Positions 35,101-50,100 are shown, counted from the stretch's first letter. The stretch is DNA of 64,000 bases from Setophaga petechia (GCA_024362935.1 JANCRA010000006.1:30683924-30747923), one strand, 5' to 3'. Numbers and translations are program-made. Notes: generated by a model not told the origin, from the sequence alone.

Positions 35101-38100
35101 CCAGCTGGAGATATGGTTTTCTCTTTGGATGCATTTGGCTGTGGGATTGTGGGCCTAGGTCTTCAGAAAGCAACACCATTTTCTACACTGGAGACATGGA
35201 TTTGTTTCTCTTTTAGGGAGCTGGTCTGGTGGTGTAGCTCCTATGAAAGTCATAGGGTTGTTGGAGGACATCTCCTCACACACAATTTTACAAATATAGC
35301 AGGATCGTTTGAGGTCACTCAGTCTTGAGTTTCTTCAGGGATTGCACACTTCAGCTGGAGCCTGTGCCAGAGCTCAATTTGATTACCTCTGGAGGGGCTC
35401 TGCTGAAAATGGGTGTCTAATCTCAGTGCAGTCCTGCAGACTTCCCAGATCTTATGTGTGCAGCGTTCACTTTCAGCTTGTTGTGCGTGTCCTGATTTCA
35501 GTGCTGCCTCAGCCGTGTGACTGTGATGGTGTGTAACAGAGACAGGGCCTTGCTATTCTCAGCAGAGCAGTTGTGGTTCCTGTTTCCAGCATCAGGGCTG
35601 TCTTCCTACTCTTCCATCTGTGCAGTGTGTGTTTGGGGGTGTAAGACACAAGCATTTACCTCTTCTGCCAGGTACAGCAAGGCTCCAGCAGCTTGCTCCC
35701 TGAGGAGCTCTCTCAGGTGTGTGCAGAGCTGTTGTGCAGTGCTGACACCATCCAGGTAAAGGTTAGAGGTGGCTTTTTGCTGCTCCTCCAAAGCTGGTGT
35801 GCCTGGTGGCCTTTTGTGTGCTGCTGCTGGCCAGCACCTTCTGCCTTGTGCCAGTGCAAGCTTTTGAGAGTTCACATGTGAAGGGGATCATCAGGGTGGA
35901 GGCTCACTGGGGGCAGGGGTGGGCTGTGCTCAGTTGGATCAGCTCTCTGCTGTGCCTTGCATGATGGACCAAATGGTTGTGCAGATAGAGTCTGCAGGCG
36001 AGCATGGAGCTGGTGACTCCCTTAACCCAGCCCTGCACCACCTTTCTAATCCGGTGGAGTTTCTCTGTGGGCCAAGGAAATGACTTTGAATGACTGTGGG
36101 AGGAGGAGTCCAGCCCCTTGCTATAAACCCTGGGTGGTCCAAAGGCCTGTGTGTGTTCTCCAGCTCGGGGCTGTCAGAGCTTAGAGAGGGTCAGGCTGAG
36201 GAGATGTGTGACTGTGTTCACAGGGGTTCTTGCTTGAGGGAAGAGATGAGGATCTGACTCCATGTTTCAAAGGCTTGATTTATTATTTTATGATATATAT
36301 TACATTAAAACTATACTAAAAGAATAGAAGAAAGGATTTCATCAGAAGGCTAGCTAAGAATAGAATAGGAAAGAATGATAACAAAGGTTTGTGGCTCAGC
36401 TGTCTGTCTGAGCCAGCTGGGTTGCGATTTGCCATTAATTACAAACATCTAACATGGCCAATCAAGGATTTACCTGTTGCATTCCACAGCAGCAGATAAC
36501 CATTGTTTACATTTTTTTCCTGAGGCCTCTCAGCTTCTCAGGAGGAAAAAAATCCTAAGGAAAGGATTTTTCATAAAAGATGTCTGTGACAGAGATGGTC
36601 GCAGTGGAGGTGGTCTTTCCCTGGCTTTGGGCTCTTTGCAGTGAGATTGTCAAACAGACACTTCCTAACTTGAGTATCTGACAGTGTAACCAAAGCTACT
36701 GGAGATTGCTGGGGATGAAACTGAATCTTTCACACCGATTCTTATGCAAATTTAAACATGTGCTCCTGGCTTCTAATGGGACACCTACAAACACAGCCGG
36801 CTCCATTCAGAAATCGGCATCTGTGGAGTGGATCCGTAATTGCTCGTGGCTTTATAGTCAGGCTCACAGAACTGCATCTGTGCTGGTTTCTCAGTGCTGT
36901 CCTTCTCTGTACACCTGAAGTTCCCCTGTAGATTCTGCCCAAGTCACCTGTTGTGGTGGTTTGGTGTGTTTGTTGTTGACACTGCCACATTGCTCTGGCT
37001 CAGGAGCAAATGAGCCTGAACGTTTCAATGCTCTTTTCCTCCCTGATGTGTTGGGGCTCATTAGAGGTAAATTAAATGACCTTGAGGTCCGCAGAAAATA
37101 ATTTGGTGTATTTAACACCGAGTGTAAATCATCTTAAGTTTCTATCCAGTAAATCTGTAACTGTGAGTTGATGAGCCCATTAAAAAGGTATTATTTATTG
37201 GGGAAGATGGGTGTCTGCAACCTCCTGGTGGAGTTTCCAATTCAGGCTTGTTTTTTTTTCATGCATGTGCCACGTGGTAATGGAGCAGTTGGTCAAAACC
37301 ATGTGGACTTAATTTCTTTAAAGTACAAACAGCCTAGAAATGTTTGTTTATGTACAAAATAATCTGCCAGCGACTGCAAGCATTTCCATGTTTCTGCAAG
37401 AAATGAAGGTAATTATATAATCAGCAAAGATTCATATGGCTTAACTTGTCTTCCATCTGGCATTAGTTAAATTGATGTTTTCATCTGCATGACCTTTCAG
37501 GGTGGGGAGAAATTATGAAAATGGAAAACATGGCTGAAAAAGACCTTCCTTGCACATTTAGCCCATGTGAAGGCTGGAACAGATCCCCTGACAGCTGCTG
37601 AGGGGAGCAACTCTTTCTTTCCCCTCAGCCATGGTCCATGTTACTGGGTTGGTGTTTTATGAGCTTTGAAGTGGGTGGTTTCCCTTGACTTGAGGAGTTG
37701 CCTGGCCTGTATGCAGTCCTTCCCCAGTGCTTGAAAGCATGGGCAGGCTAACTAGATTAACTACAGCAGGAAGAGCTTCCTTCTTAAAAGAAAGCTATTG
37801 TTAGAGCATCACTTATCATAAATCTATAGCACTTCTAATCCTGCCCTCCTCCTCCCATTTCCGCTCTTCCATCTGCCCGCTGGTTTACAGTTTGCAGGGT
37901 TTGCTCTGAGTTTCTTGGGGCTGTCCTGCAGCCTTTCCCCTGTGATCTCTTCCTCTCAGATGGGCAGTTTTCAGCATCAGAAGGATCCCTCCAAAAGGAC
38001 CCCTTTAATGAAAATATACCTGGGTGCTTTCTCGGTGGTAGAAAGATGATATGCTGCTTTCCTGATCAAGTTGCACCCACTGCCTCAAAATGAAGGATTT

Positions 38101-41100
38101 GCAAGGAAAGCTGAGAACTGCAAGAACTGGATCATATATATTTCATGTTGCTAGCAGATTGTTAGGGGCTGAACTCCCTTTTATTTGCTCTTCTGCCTCT
38201 TCCCTGTGCTGTGGCTGAGAGTGTGCCAGAATTCAAGGTGCTCCCATTTCTTTCAGGCTGGGGGGGATCAGTGTCTTCTTTCTGCCATGATTCTGCTTTA
38301 TTTTGCTTAATAGAGCTGAAGACCATTAGTGTAGACTTTGTCCTTGCTTCACAAATAGACTTTGAGGGTCTCCAGGTACTTGGATAAGCTTTGCCTGTTC
38401 ATGTTCAGTCCCAGTGAGGATTTGAGACAGCCACTGGCAGATTCCAAAGCAGATCAGAGGATTTTTCCCTCCTAACATGCAGCATTCAGCAGCTCAAGTG
38501 TAAAGCTGCTCACTAAGACAAAACTTTGGTGGCTCCTTACCCTTGGCCCAGGGGGATGTGCCTGAGGATCAGAAGCCTGGATAGTGCTAGTTCAAACAAA
38601 CACATGGAGCTTTTTCCAGGGAGAAGGAGTTTCAGAGCTGGATTTTCTCAGTTCAGCCTTCAGTCTGCATGCTCCTGTTTTTCTGACACCTAAATGGCAG
38701 GTCCTGCTGGGTGTTTTAAAAAAACCATTTCTAATAAGCTTTTATTGTTCATTCAATTGTTTCCTTGTTCCAGGATCATAACCTAAATGTCTGAGTGGCT
38801 GTTTATGGTCCTGCTGCACCTGCATTCAGGGCCAGCTTTCTGTGCATGTGTGGAGAGCAAAGCTCAGCTCTCCTCACAGTGCTGATGCACTTGGGCCATG
38901 CATCTGCCTTGTCTGGGTTTGCATGCTCAGGTTTGCTTGGCACCATTGCTCTCCTGCAGGTTCCAGTAGCCTGATTGCTGGTGTTTTGAACAGCCCTTGG
39001 GATCCAGGGGATCTCTGGGTTAAGAAAACAGCTGCACCCAGGTGCTGGAGTACAGGATCTGCTCTGGAGCTGGGTTCTGGGTAGGTTTAGCCCAACCCCA
39101 CCAATGTCCCAACCACTGCCTCCAGTGTTCTGTGGTATTTCCTTCTGCCCTGGCCTCTCTCAGCATTGCCACTGGCCCCTACTGTGGCTTTCAGTCCCAA
39201 AAGCAATGCAGAACAGCCAGTAAACCCACCTGGTGAGCATCAGTGAAGCTGTACTGTTCTTCACGAGCCTTCAGGGGAGGCCTGGAAAGGTGCTTTGGAT
39301 TTTGTGTACTCCTATCTTGTGTAAACAGCTCTTGTCAGGAGAGCAAACAGGATTCCTGCTTTGCCAGGCAGCGTGCTGGGCCCTGGGCAGGTGCTTGTGT
39401 GGGGCTGCCACCAAGGTGAGCTCTCAGAGGTGCCTCTGGGCCCTTGGGTTTACACACCTCTGAGGTTATTTCACTGTGCTTTGCTTTGCATCCACCAGGC
39501 TGTCACAGACACCTTTTGTGAAAAGTCCTTTCTTAGGATTTTTCCTGCTGGAGCTGAGAAGTTTCAGCAACAAACGTAAACAATTATTATCTGCTGCTGT
39601 GGAATGCAACAGGTGGATCTGTGATTGCTCTCCTGTGGATGTTTGGATTTACTGACCACTCATGGCTCTCACTCTCTGCTGAGAGACAGACCTTTGTTAT
39701 TCATTCTTCCTATTCTATTCTTAGCTTAGCCAGCTTCTGAAGGAGCCTTTTCTTTTCTATTTCTTTTTAGTATAGTCATAATGTTATATATATATAATAA
39801 AATAATAAATCAAGCCTTCTGGTCATGGAGTCAACATTCTCATCTCTTCCTTCACCTGCAAACCCTTGTGACCACGGTCACACCAGGTTGCTGTATTTCT
39901 CTCTAGCAGTGGTCAGATTTGCTGATGGTTCATATTTTAGCTGGGAAAAATGCCCCTTGTTGGGATTCTGGTATGTCTGTATACAGAAAAAAATGTTGAG
40001 TGGGCTGGGAATAGCTTCCAGCAAAGTTGTATCAGTTTCTTGGAGCTCTTTTGTTTGGTAGGAATTCCTTTCTCTTCTCCCCCCCTTCACATCGCCCTGA
40101 CAGCCCACCTCTATTCTTCAAGGGCTTGCTGAGGTGTAATTCACAATTGAGTGAGTGAAATATGCACAGCTGCAAATCCATTTTTAAAATGATGCTTCAT
40201 CGTTCAAGCATCTCTCTGACCAGGTTGGCAGCTTCAGTGGCCATCAGAGCACAGTAACAAGAAGGATTTTGTTGAAAACACTTGACTTTGATTTTTACCA
40301 AGCTCTGAGAATGTGCTGGCCACTTGCTACTTTTGAGTGCAGATAGGAAGTATCTGGAGCAGGGGAGATCTGTGCTGGGGAACTATGTTAGATGTGTCCC
40401 TGTGAAAAGGGGATGTAGCTGAGTTTTTCTTTGCTCTCCCCACACTGTGTTGTGGAAATCATATGACAGCTGGAGTATGATAAAAGACAAAAGTTAGAAA
40501 ACTGCTACATGCTGCAGCTTTCCTCTGCTGTCCCGTTGAATGGAGAATTTTTGCAGCTCTGTTTCCCTCTTTGGATCCATCAGATGCTTTTGTGATTCCT
40601 TGCTTTTCCTGGAGTGTGACAAAGCCCAGGGAGTGGGACTGCAGGCACACAGTATCCTGTTACAGTCACAATGGCCCAGTGCTGCCAGGATTTGTGTGGG
40701 GCTGCCCAAATCTCAAAGGTCCAACGTCTGCTTATCAATAACGTGAAAGGATTTATCAGTATCGAGGTACTTGAATCACTTTAGTGGCAGAATTCAGTGT
40801 AGTTTAATGTAAACAATTCTCTAATATCTGGAAATTCAACATTTTGTCCTGTCTCCCACAATTCCTGACTCTTGAACAGTGAATTGAGGCTGCTCTAGCT
40901 TTTGTTTCTCTGTTCTCTGTCCTCTGCCAGCAGACTGCTGCTGCTCCTGCTCAGTCTCCTGGGCCTAGCTTGGTTCCAAAATTATCACCAGATTTTCCAA
41001 GCTATTGCATGAGTAACTTTGGGCTTTTCTCCTGCGAGTGAATTCACTCTCCATCAGCTCTCCAAGAGGACCTGCTCTGTGTGGAAGCTAATCTGTGTTC

Positions 41101-44100
41101 CAGGTGGTAAATCTGCAAACAGAGGACCCACTGAGGATCATGGGGAGCCACCTGTGTCTGCACTGTTCTTCTGATTCAGGTGTGGAAACAGAGAATGGCT
41201 TGGTAATTTGTAATTAGATGGACATTTATGTGTGATTATGTCTTAGTGAAAGGTCATGCCACTACCCCTGCTTCAGTTCCAGTGTTCCCCTTCAGCCAGT
41301 TTCAAGGTGCTTGCTGTGAGCAGACCTCTGCTTCACAGGGATGGAAATGAAGGCTCAAAAGAAACACCCTGGAAGTGGCAGAAGATCTACACTGTTGCTC
41401 TAGAGAGGCTGGGCTCACCAGGATTGTGCTGGAAACTTACAATGCACAGAAATACATTTCTGTTGTATGATTAGCCATAGATGCAAAGGTTGATGTGCTT
41501 GGTATTACCTGTGAAACTGGTGAAAAATCAGATGTTGAGTGGTGCTCTGAGTGAGGCCAGCATAAAATCAAGGATAAATCCCACCCTGATGATGTGATGC
41601 TGGCCTTGTCTCATGCCCACTGCTGATCCTCAGCTGTTTCTGTGATGGAAATGCTCTCTGACAGGCTGAGTGAGTGTGCCTGGCTCCAGATGTGCCGTGC
41701 CTCATCCGCGAGCACTGCCCACACAGTGATGCTGATATCAATTCCTTGCTCTTAGCATCACTGTCATGTTAGCATCAGCTGATTGCATCAGCAGAGGCAT
41801 GAGAGGAGGAGGTTGTCAGGGGGCTGGGACTGCCCTGGCTGTGGAGTTTGGTCCCCATGAATGATCTGATGGTGTGATCTTGTTCACAAATGGAGTAACT
41901 GTCTCTTTCCTCCATAGGCTCATTGGTAATCCCTCCCTGCAGTGAGCCTTAATATCCTGCTGGAGAAGAGCAGCCTCTCATTCAAACTCAGCTTGCTCAT
42001 GCCTCATTTACCTCAGTCTGCTTGTTTTGTAGAGCATCTACAGTTTATCTTGACAAATCCAGTTTCAGTGAGAACTCACAGGCCTGATGAAAGGTTCTGG
42101 GGACTGAACGGATTATGATTGTTATAAATTGCTTTTTGTTTTATTGCTTGTGTTCAACCTTGAAATAATCCTAGAGGAGTCTGGAACAAGTTCTGAGCAT
42201 CTTGGAGCACCCTGTGCCTTTCAATGCCCACTGTTTTGCTGGCTTACACAGGTCACACTGATGTTTTAATAAATATTCTTGGCAGATTGAACTAGCAAGT
42301 TCAGGCCCTTGGTTTGCTTTGCTGCTCCCTTATTGCTTTCAGGAATGAAATATCACCAGCAATAATGCTGAAGAACTGTAATCTCTAAATAATATTGAAT
42401 CTCTGCTTGCCAGCTCAACTTCCCACGGCTGCTGAAGAGGTTTAGAGTATTAAGGAAATGCAAATGTTTTTCTGGAGCAAACCACTGTATTCTGCCTGCC
42501 ACAGCAAGTGTTTGGCACTGGGATTCTTCTGTACTTCTTTAGTAAAAATTGTGGTTGCTTCTTTCCCTGATCAACTTGAAGGTGATGTTAGCTTTCAGAA
42601 AAGAGTGTAAACAGAGTCTGAGTTGCCAGGTTTTCTCCCTTTTTCATGAGGAACACAGAGAAATCTCAGTCATGAAGGGTTTCTACAGAGAAGAAAACAA
42701 ACAGAAAACCTTGCGCCGAGTTATTTCCAAACAAGTGCTTTCATTTTCAGTAGTGATTCTTTAAACTAGAGCACACAGGGTATATTTAGATGTGAAGAGA
42801 CGTACTGTGGGGGAAGGCATATTTCAGGTTTTGTTGAGAGACGTTTTGAGATCACCTGGAGTTGGTAATTTTCCCTAAATGAAGCTGCTCTTACTGAGAG
42901 GGGATCAGAAGTGGTCTGAACATCAGAGCTATTTGCAAACCAGCTGGAGGTGCATGTCCTGGCTCTACCCCAGGCCCTAAGGTTGGCCTGGTGTTGCAGG
43001 TGCCTCCCCTCTCAGGGCATGGCAAGGGTTTCTTGCAGTCTTTGCCAGTGCAAAATCTGCTGCTGCTTCAGTGTGAGGTCACCCCCACGGGTCAGCTCTA
43101 AAGCCTACAAGAGATCCCAGTTTCTGTTCATTTGTGCATTTTTGGTGGGTTCTGCAGTTCTCAGGGCTGTGTTTGGAGAGCTCGTGTTGTGCTTGGCAGC
43201 AGGCTGGGCACTGCACCCTCTGTGAGCCTTTTCTGTCCAGTTCAGCTGGTTTTGGAAGTTGAAATCCTGCTGCTGGTTGCTGCTGAAGTTCCATCCCTGG
43301 CTGAAGTTTCACTTCAGCCATCTCATTCTTGCATCAGCTGGAGTAATGTGTTCAGCTGTTTGGCTTTCAGACTCTCACTAGATCCCTCATTTCTGTCCTC
43401 TGGTGATTTCCTTCCCAGCTTATCTGTGCTCTTCTGAGCAGGCAGTGTGCAAATGAGCAAGTGCTGCCCAGAATATTTGATGGGAAAAATGCAAGGGATA
43501 TGTGCTGGAGCACAATGTAGCTTCCAAGAGAGACATTTCCTTGCAAGGAGTGCTGAGTGCTTTGGCATTTTCAGACCTTTTTTGACCACTGTTAATATTG
43601 GAAAGCTCCTCTCAGTTTGCCCCTTCCTTTCAGGGGAGACAAATCTGCAAGGGACAGTACCTTTCAGCTGCTCTACCTCAGTGTTTTATTCCAGTTTGAG
43701 GGCTGCTCATCAGTGTTTCCAGCAAGTTAATGCTGAATGCCCCAGCTTTAGTGGCAGGATTTAGAGTCCTTTGTGAATTATATTTAGTGCTGATGGAGGC
43801 TGCTTTGTCAGCTGTGTGTCGTTGCCATGTAAAAACCAGCACTGTTCAAATAAACTCTTCTGGGAAAGAGCCACCTTTCTTTTCTAGCTGTTTGAATGTG
43901 TTGGGTTTGGGAACATCCTTTGAGCTGTGGCCAGGGAACAAATGGGTTGGCAGCGTTGCAGTCCCATGGTGAAAGCACCTGTGCACAGGTGAGGCAGAGC
44001 TGTGGGGCTCAGAGTGCTCAGCTGAGGTGCTGTGAGCATTACACAGCTGTAGCAATTCTAGAAATTGCTCTTTGTGGAGCTGGTGTTTCTCCTAACCTTC

Positions 44101-47100
44101 CTTTGTGACCTGCTGTTGAATGCATTGGGGTTCAGAGTTTCAGTTCTCCTGCCTCCTTCCCTGTAGTTCAAGTTGTTAGTTCTGTATTTTTGCATGCTGG
44201 AGAGAAATAATTTTTTGGGGTGCTAAATAGTTCTTCTGTATTTTAGGCACAATGGGAATTGTGCAAAACAATTATACTTCAGACTTTGGTAACTAATTTT
44301 GTTACTTCTTTGGTTGTCAGAGCATTCATCTCTGGGGTCAGGGGAGAATGGGGCCAGCATTAAACATGGGACACTTGGAGGAATAGTGCAGACCTTGGCC
44401 CTGAGAGGTGTTGGGGTGTCTGGCTGCACATGCCTGTCTGGAAGAAGGCCAGAATGGCAGGTTGGACAGCCTGGCTGCATGGGAATGGCATTGGGGTCTG
44501 TGAAGTGTTCTAGCCTGAAAGCAAGCCTGCCAGCAACATGCTTTGCATATCTGATTGCTGTGCTGGCTAATACCAAACGTACCATCAAAGTTCACAATGG
44601 CTTTCACTGCTTACAGCTGCTCTGCCTTTACTCTTACAGGACACTGAGTTCTCAGTAAAGAAGCAAACAGCATTTTGGGGTCTAAATTATGGCTGTGTGG
44701 CTCTCCCAGCTTGTATATGGCAAAGCTCACAAACAAAAGCCTCGTCACTGGTACTTGATGCAGCTGGTTTAAATCAAGGTCACAGAAAGTGGTTAGGCAT
44801 GGTCCACCTGTCCTGGCTTTGCTGCCTTGGGTCCAGCAAAGGAAAAAATCAAGTTCAAAACCAACCATAAAACCCATCCCCAAAATTAATTTTAAAAATC
44901 TCCTCCATCAGTTTTCAGACAGTCTCTTTATTTGAAACGGTGTGATGTGGCTGTCTTCCAAAGAAGCACCAAGTCTTAGGAATTACATGACATCAGGATC
45001 TTGGCTTTGAGTGGGAGGCCTGTGTGCCTGACTTGCTAGTGAGCTTGGAATTGTTCTTGGATGGCTGAGTGAGAAGTAATTTGATGTGACCCATGGTGTG
45101 AGCCAGTCTGGTCTCTGGGGTGACAGGTTGTTCAGCTCACCTCTGTGTCAGGTGATGTTGTGGGAGCTATTAGAAGTGCAGAGAAATCAGGCACACTGTT
45201 CATGCCCTGAGAGCAAGTTCAGCTTTGGCTACACCAAGAAGCCATCTGTTTTTCCTTGACTGCTTTCCTAGCTGGAGGCTTCCTAGTCCTACTTTCTGCT
45301 GCTGAAGAGATCACAGTGACGGATAACCCGAGCAGAACTGAGCCTTCTTTACAAGCTCTTCTGGCTGAGCCTGAAGCCCAGGCTCCTCTTGGCATCGTTT
45401 TTTCCTCTTGATGGCTGATTTACAGACAAAGGGGAAGATCAGAATGTTTGAGGCAGAGTCCTTTATCTGAAGGTTTGTTGGCCCTGGGGACAGTGTGCTG
45501 TGACTGGGACTGTGCTGTCTCCCCAGGTGGGGACAGGGGTGTGCAGAGCATGGTGGGCCCTTGCTGTGGGCTGTTCAGCAGTGGGAACAAAAAGCAGAAT
45601 GACACCAGGCATTTTGCAAGTAGAGTGCAAGAGTCCTTGGAGACCTGTGCTTCCTGCTATCGAAAGGAAAATACTGAATACTGAACCAGACTGGCTGATG
45701 GAGTGCTGCCCCCTGAACGGGCCGGCCCTGCCGGCTGCGGAGGGAGCGGCTGGGGCAGCGCCGAGCGAGGCTTTGCCGTCGGGCGGCTCCGGAGGGAGGA
45801 GCAGCCACAAGCCGTCTGTCTGTCTGTCTGTCTGTCTGTCGGAGCGCTGTTTGTCGCACGGCGAAGGCGGTGACGTGCGGCGGTGACAGCCCCAGTTGCT
45901 GTGGAGATGTTCCAGCTCCTGGCCCGCCGCTGCTGCTGCCGCTGCGTGTGGGGATGCTGTGCTCGGGCTGAGGCGTGGATAGGGGAGGAGAGCCAGGCTT
46001 ATCCGGGCAAGGCAGGTGCTGGAGAGCCCTGTGCCTTGAGGCACTCATTTAACCCTTTCATCTGCTGGCAGTGCCTCTAACAGAGCTGGCTGCCACGGGG
46101 AGGGTTCCCTTGGGTGTGTGCTGGAAGGTTGGGTGCTGCCTTTGTTCTTGCAGCGCTGGCAGCTTGGCAGGGGGATGCTGCACAGCAAACCGGGGCAGAT
46201 GTGCTGCTCCTGCTGCAGCAAACCGGGGCAGATGTGCTGCTGCAGCAAACCTAGGCAGATGTGCTGCTGCAGGCCGGGGCAGATGTGCTGCTCCACGCTG
46301 TGAGATGCTTTGGATGCAGCAGGAAGCCTTTAGCTGCCATGGTCCTTCTCAGCTGCTGGTGACTTGATGTGGCCCCTGCTGGCCCTGGAGGGCTCCGGGG
46401 CGGGTGGCAGGGCTGTGGGCAGGCAGGAGGGCTCTGCAGCATGCCTGCAATGGGCAGTCCCGGTGCCCAGTGCTGTGTGACAGGCACTGCTGTCTGGGGC
46501 AGGTTGCATAAGGAGGGCGCGCAATGTGAGCCGGGGAGTGGAGGGCTGCTGGGTTTGTTTCGGCTGCCAAGGTCTCTCGTCTTCATTCCCCACCCCCTGA
46601 TTTGTTCTTTTGAGTCTCCTTTCGGTCTAGGGCGTGATTCATTTGCTCATTTGGGTATGTGTTTCTTTGCCAATGTGTGAGGCGTGTGGTGGGAGCTGCC
46701 CTCCGCCCTGGCTGCCTCACGTCAACTTTGTGGGTTGTGCCTTTGATGCCGACTAGCTGAGAGATGAAGCCCGAGCTACAGAAATGGCCTGTCCAGCCCA
46801 CATCCTAAAGGCTCCCCCTCCCTGACAGTGATGTGTGACAGTGGTCACAGGGGTCTGAGGATGAGGGAAGAGATGAGGATCCCACTCCATGTTTCAGAAG
46901 GCTGATTTATCATTTTATGATATATATTATCTTAAAACTATACTAAAAGAATAGAAGAAAGGATTTCATCAGAAGGCTGGCTAAGAATAGAAAAAGAAAG
47001 AATGATAACAAAAGCTTCTGTCTTGGACAGAAGCCAGAGCCAGCTGACTGTGATTGGCCATTAATTAGAAACAACCACATGAGACCAATCACAGATGCAC

Positions 47101-50100
47101 CTGTTGCATTCCACAGCAGCAGATAATCATTGTTTACATTTTGTTGCTGAGGGCTCTCAGCTTCTCAGGAGGAAAGAATCCTAAGGAAAGGATTTTTCAT
47201 AAAAGATGTTTGTGACAGTGGTGTTTTGGTGGAACTCATTGGTGTTCAAATGGGAGATTGGCATTTCTGAGCTCTACTGCAGTCCATGGGTGCCCCCTGC
47301 AAGAGCCACAGCTGCCACAAGCCTTTGGTCTGATGGATGTGGCTGTGCCTGCTCTGCCTCCTTGGTGGTACCTCTGGCTGCTCCAGCTACTACTGAATGA
47401 ACCCAACAAATATCAAATGTGTTAGTGTCATCTGTAATATAGAAAATGTCATCCTGATGTCTGTCAAAGGAGCCTTAACCATGAATCAGCTTTTCATTAT
47501 TTGCTGACTTTATTCTTTAAAGCTAATAAAGCATCTTCCTACTGCCTCAAAACTCTGAAAACATTGATCAAACCCAATTCACCAGTACCACAGGCACTTT
47601 AGCTGGTGCTCACTTTGGTATCAGGATGCTGTGCAGTCCTGTTGTTCTGGATGCTGAGTTTCGAAGAGGCAAACCAGGAGAATATTTACGTACACTTGTG
47701 CCCGTGCCTGGCTTTGCAGGCAGCATGGTGTGAAAACATAGGTGAGTTTGACTGACTCCTTTATACTCCATAGCCTGTCTGAGAAACAGATTTAATCCCT
47801 GTTTTGTCAGTGGTTGGGTTTTTTCCTTCCTTTAAGTCACCCTGTAAAGGGATTTGAAATCATCAAATTGAAGAGTAAGAAACCAATGTATAACAATGTG
47901 TGCGGGAACTGAGATCCCACTGAGCCCAACAGATGTGTGAAGAGCTACCCCTGTATGTGTGAAGAGCTAGCCCTGCTCTTGCTGAGATGATTTCCTAAAG
48001 GGAGAGAAAGCTGCTGTTTCTCAGTAGCCCAGTTCAGAGCACGTAGCTGGAGGTGAGCAGTTGGTGTCAGGCTGATTCCCTGCAGGTGTCACTTGGAACA
48101 AGTCATGTCTTGGCCAGGTAGAACAGCTGAGTGTGACACAGCTGCCACAAGAGATTCTGCTTGGCTCCCTGAAGAGAGTGTGGAGCTGTGGAGGTTTGGG
48201 TTTAACACCTGTGTGTCTCACCAGCAGTGTCCTTTCCTTCCCAGATTACTGAAGCACTAAGAAATGAGAAGTGCCAGTGGAATACATAAACTCTGCTTTT
48301 TCACTCAGGGTTATTTGGCTTGCAGGGAGCCTGATCCCTTTGTGCCCTTGGGGAGTCCCCTAGAGCCAGCCAGCAATGTCTTGACCTACTGAAGGAAGAC
48401 ATCTCTCAGCATTTTCCAATTGTTACATTGGATTAGAGTATCTAAGCCCAGATGTGCTTTCCTACTCAGTCATACTAACTTCTGTGGCCATGTGGAGTTC
48501 TAGAATCTTGTAAAAATTCTGCAAATCTGCAAAATTTTAACACACCCACCCCCTTTTGCTTGCTCAGTTTGGAGTAGGCATATATGTAATTTCTTTGAAG
48601 TGAGCAGGACAGTATTTCAGCTATAAAAGTATTGGAATTAAATCCATAAAAGGATAGTGTCTGGCTGTACATGAGTGTCCTTGTGAGGTCCTGGGTAGAA
48701 CCTGTTGTGTAAAATAAGCTGCCATCCTCCTACCTGGCTGAACAAGACCTGCTTGCTCCAGCATTTCTATAGATCTTAGTCTCCAGAATCTTAAGAGCTT
48801 AATTCTCTGTATGAATGCTGGGAAGAGGATTTCAAGATCCTTGAGAAGAAGAATAATGAAAATACTGGCTCTGCAATTGTTTCCTGGCTGGTTAAACCTT
48901 ATTCAAATGGATCTATAGCCAGAACAGCTGATTAAAGGTCAGCTTGGTGGGAAATGTGAATGAAGGACTATTAGGTTTCTTTGCAGGTTACTCAGGTTAT
49001 GTTTCTGTCATAGCAGAAACTGGGTTGCCTGACCTCTACCTCCTCTTCTGATTTCACCTTGCCTGGGAGCTTCCTTGACAATGGGACCAGGATTAGATCA
49101 TGTTGAGGGAGTTGTCTCATTTAGCTTTGGAAAGTGAGGAAGCATCTTCCCGAGGCTCCTGCTGCTGCCCTTGACCAGAGCCCACACCTGGTGTGTCAGT
49201 GACATCAGAGACAGTACTCCTGCCCTGCTTTCTCCCCTGGCTGGCTCCTAGGGCAATACAGAGCCCTGCCTTTGGTATGTGAGTGCAGCAACAGGTTTGT
49301 CTGTGTGCTGTTCTTTTCTTCCTGAGAAGCTGCTGGTGCAGCTGGCTCTTGGTGTGCTGCAGACATCCATACCTGCCTGAAGCAGCTGTAATAATAGGCT
49401 TCCAAGCCACTCAGGTAAAGCTAACACTGATGTATGTGGTTTGGCAGGGAAAAATATCCATTCTAGGATGTGCATATTCCCTCGTGGAGTTTGCATTATT
49501 ATTACCAATTCTTCTTTGCTCTGGTGATACACTGCCAGATCTGTGCTCCAGTGAGGATCATACCGATACGTTTGAGTGTGGGAAAGTTTATTCTCTATTA
49601 AAAGTAATGTGTCTTGTGCTTCTGGTGTGAGACTGCGAGGTTGGCTCAGATCAGTGGAGTCTTGCAGGAGTTGTAGTAGCAGTTCTAACTCAGTGTTGGT
49701 TATACCACACCATGTCCATATCCATTGGATATCACCTACCAATTTTTGCACATCATTGACAGTGGAGATTGTTTAGTTAATGTTAATTTATTTGGGCGAA
49801 TGCGCGTCTTGGTTACTGTCATTCCCAGAGAAGACCAGGGTGCTTGTCTCTGCACCTTTTCTTCAGCCACCTTTAGGCCATAGCGGTCTAAGTCATTTTG
49901 TAATTCCTTTTCTGTGGCACTTGTTAGAGGTTTTTCCATAGCTATGAGTGTGTCATCCATATAATGGTATACTAAGGCCTGTGAATGTCGTTTTTTCCAT
50001 TCTTTCAACGCCAGGTCTACAAACCATTGACAAATACTTGGTGAATTTTTCATTCCCTGTGGAAGTACTGTCCATTCATATTGCTCGGTAGGGCCGCTGT

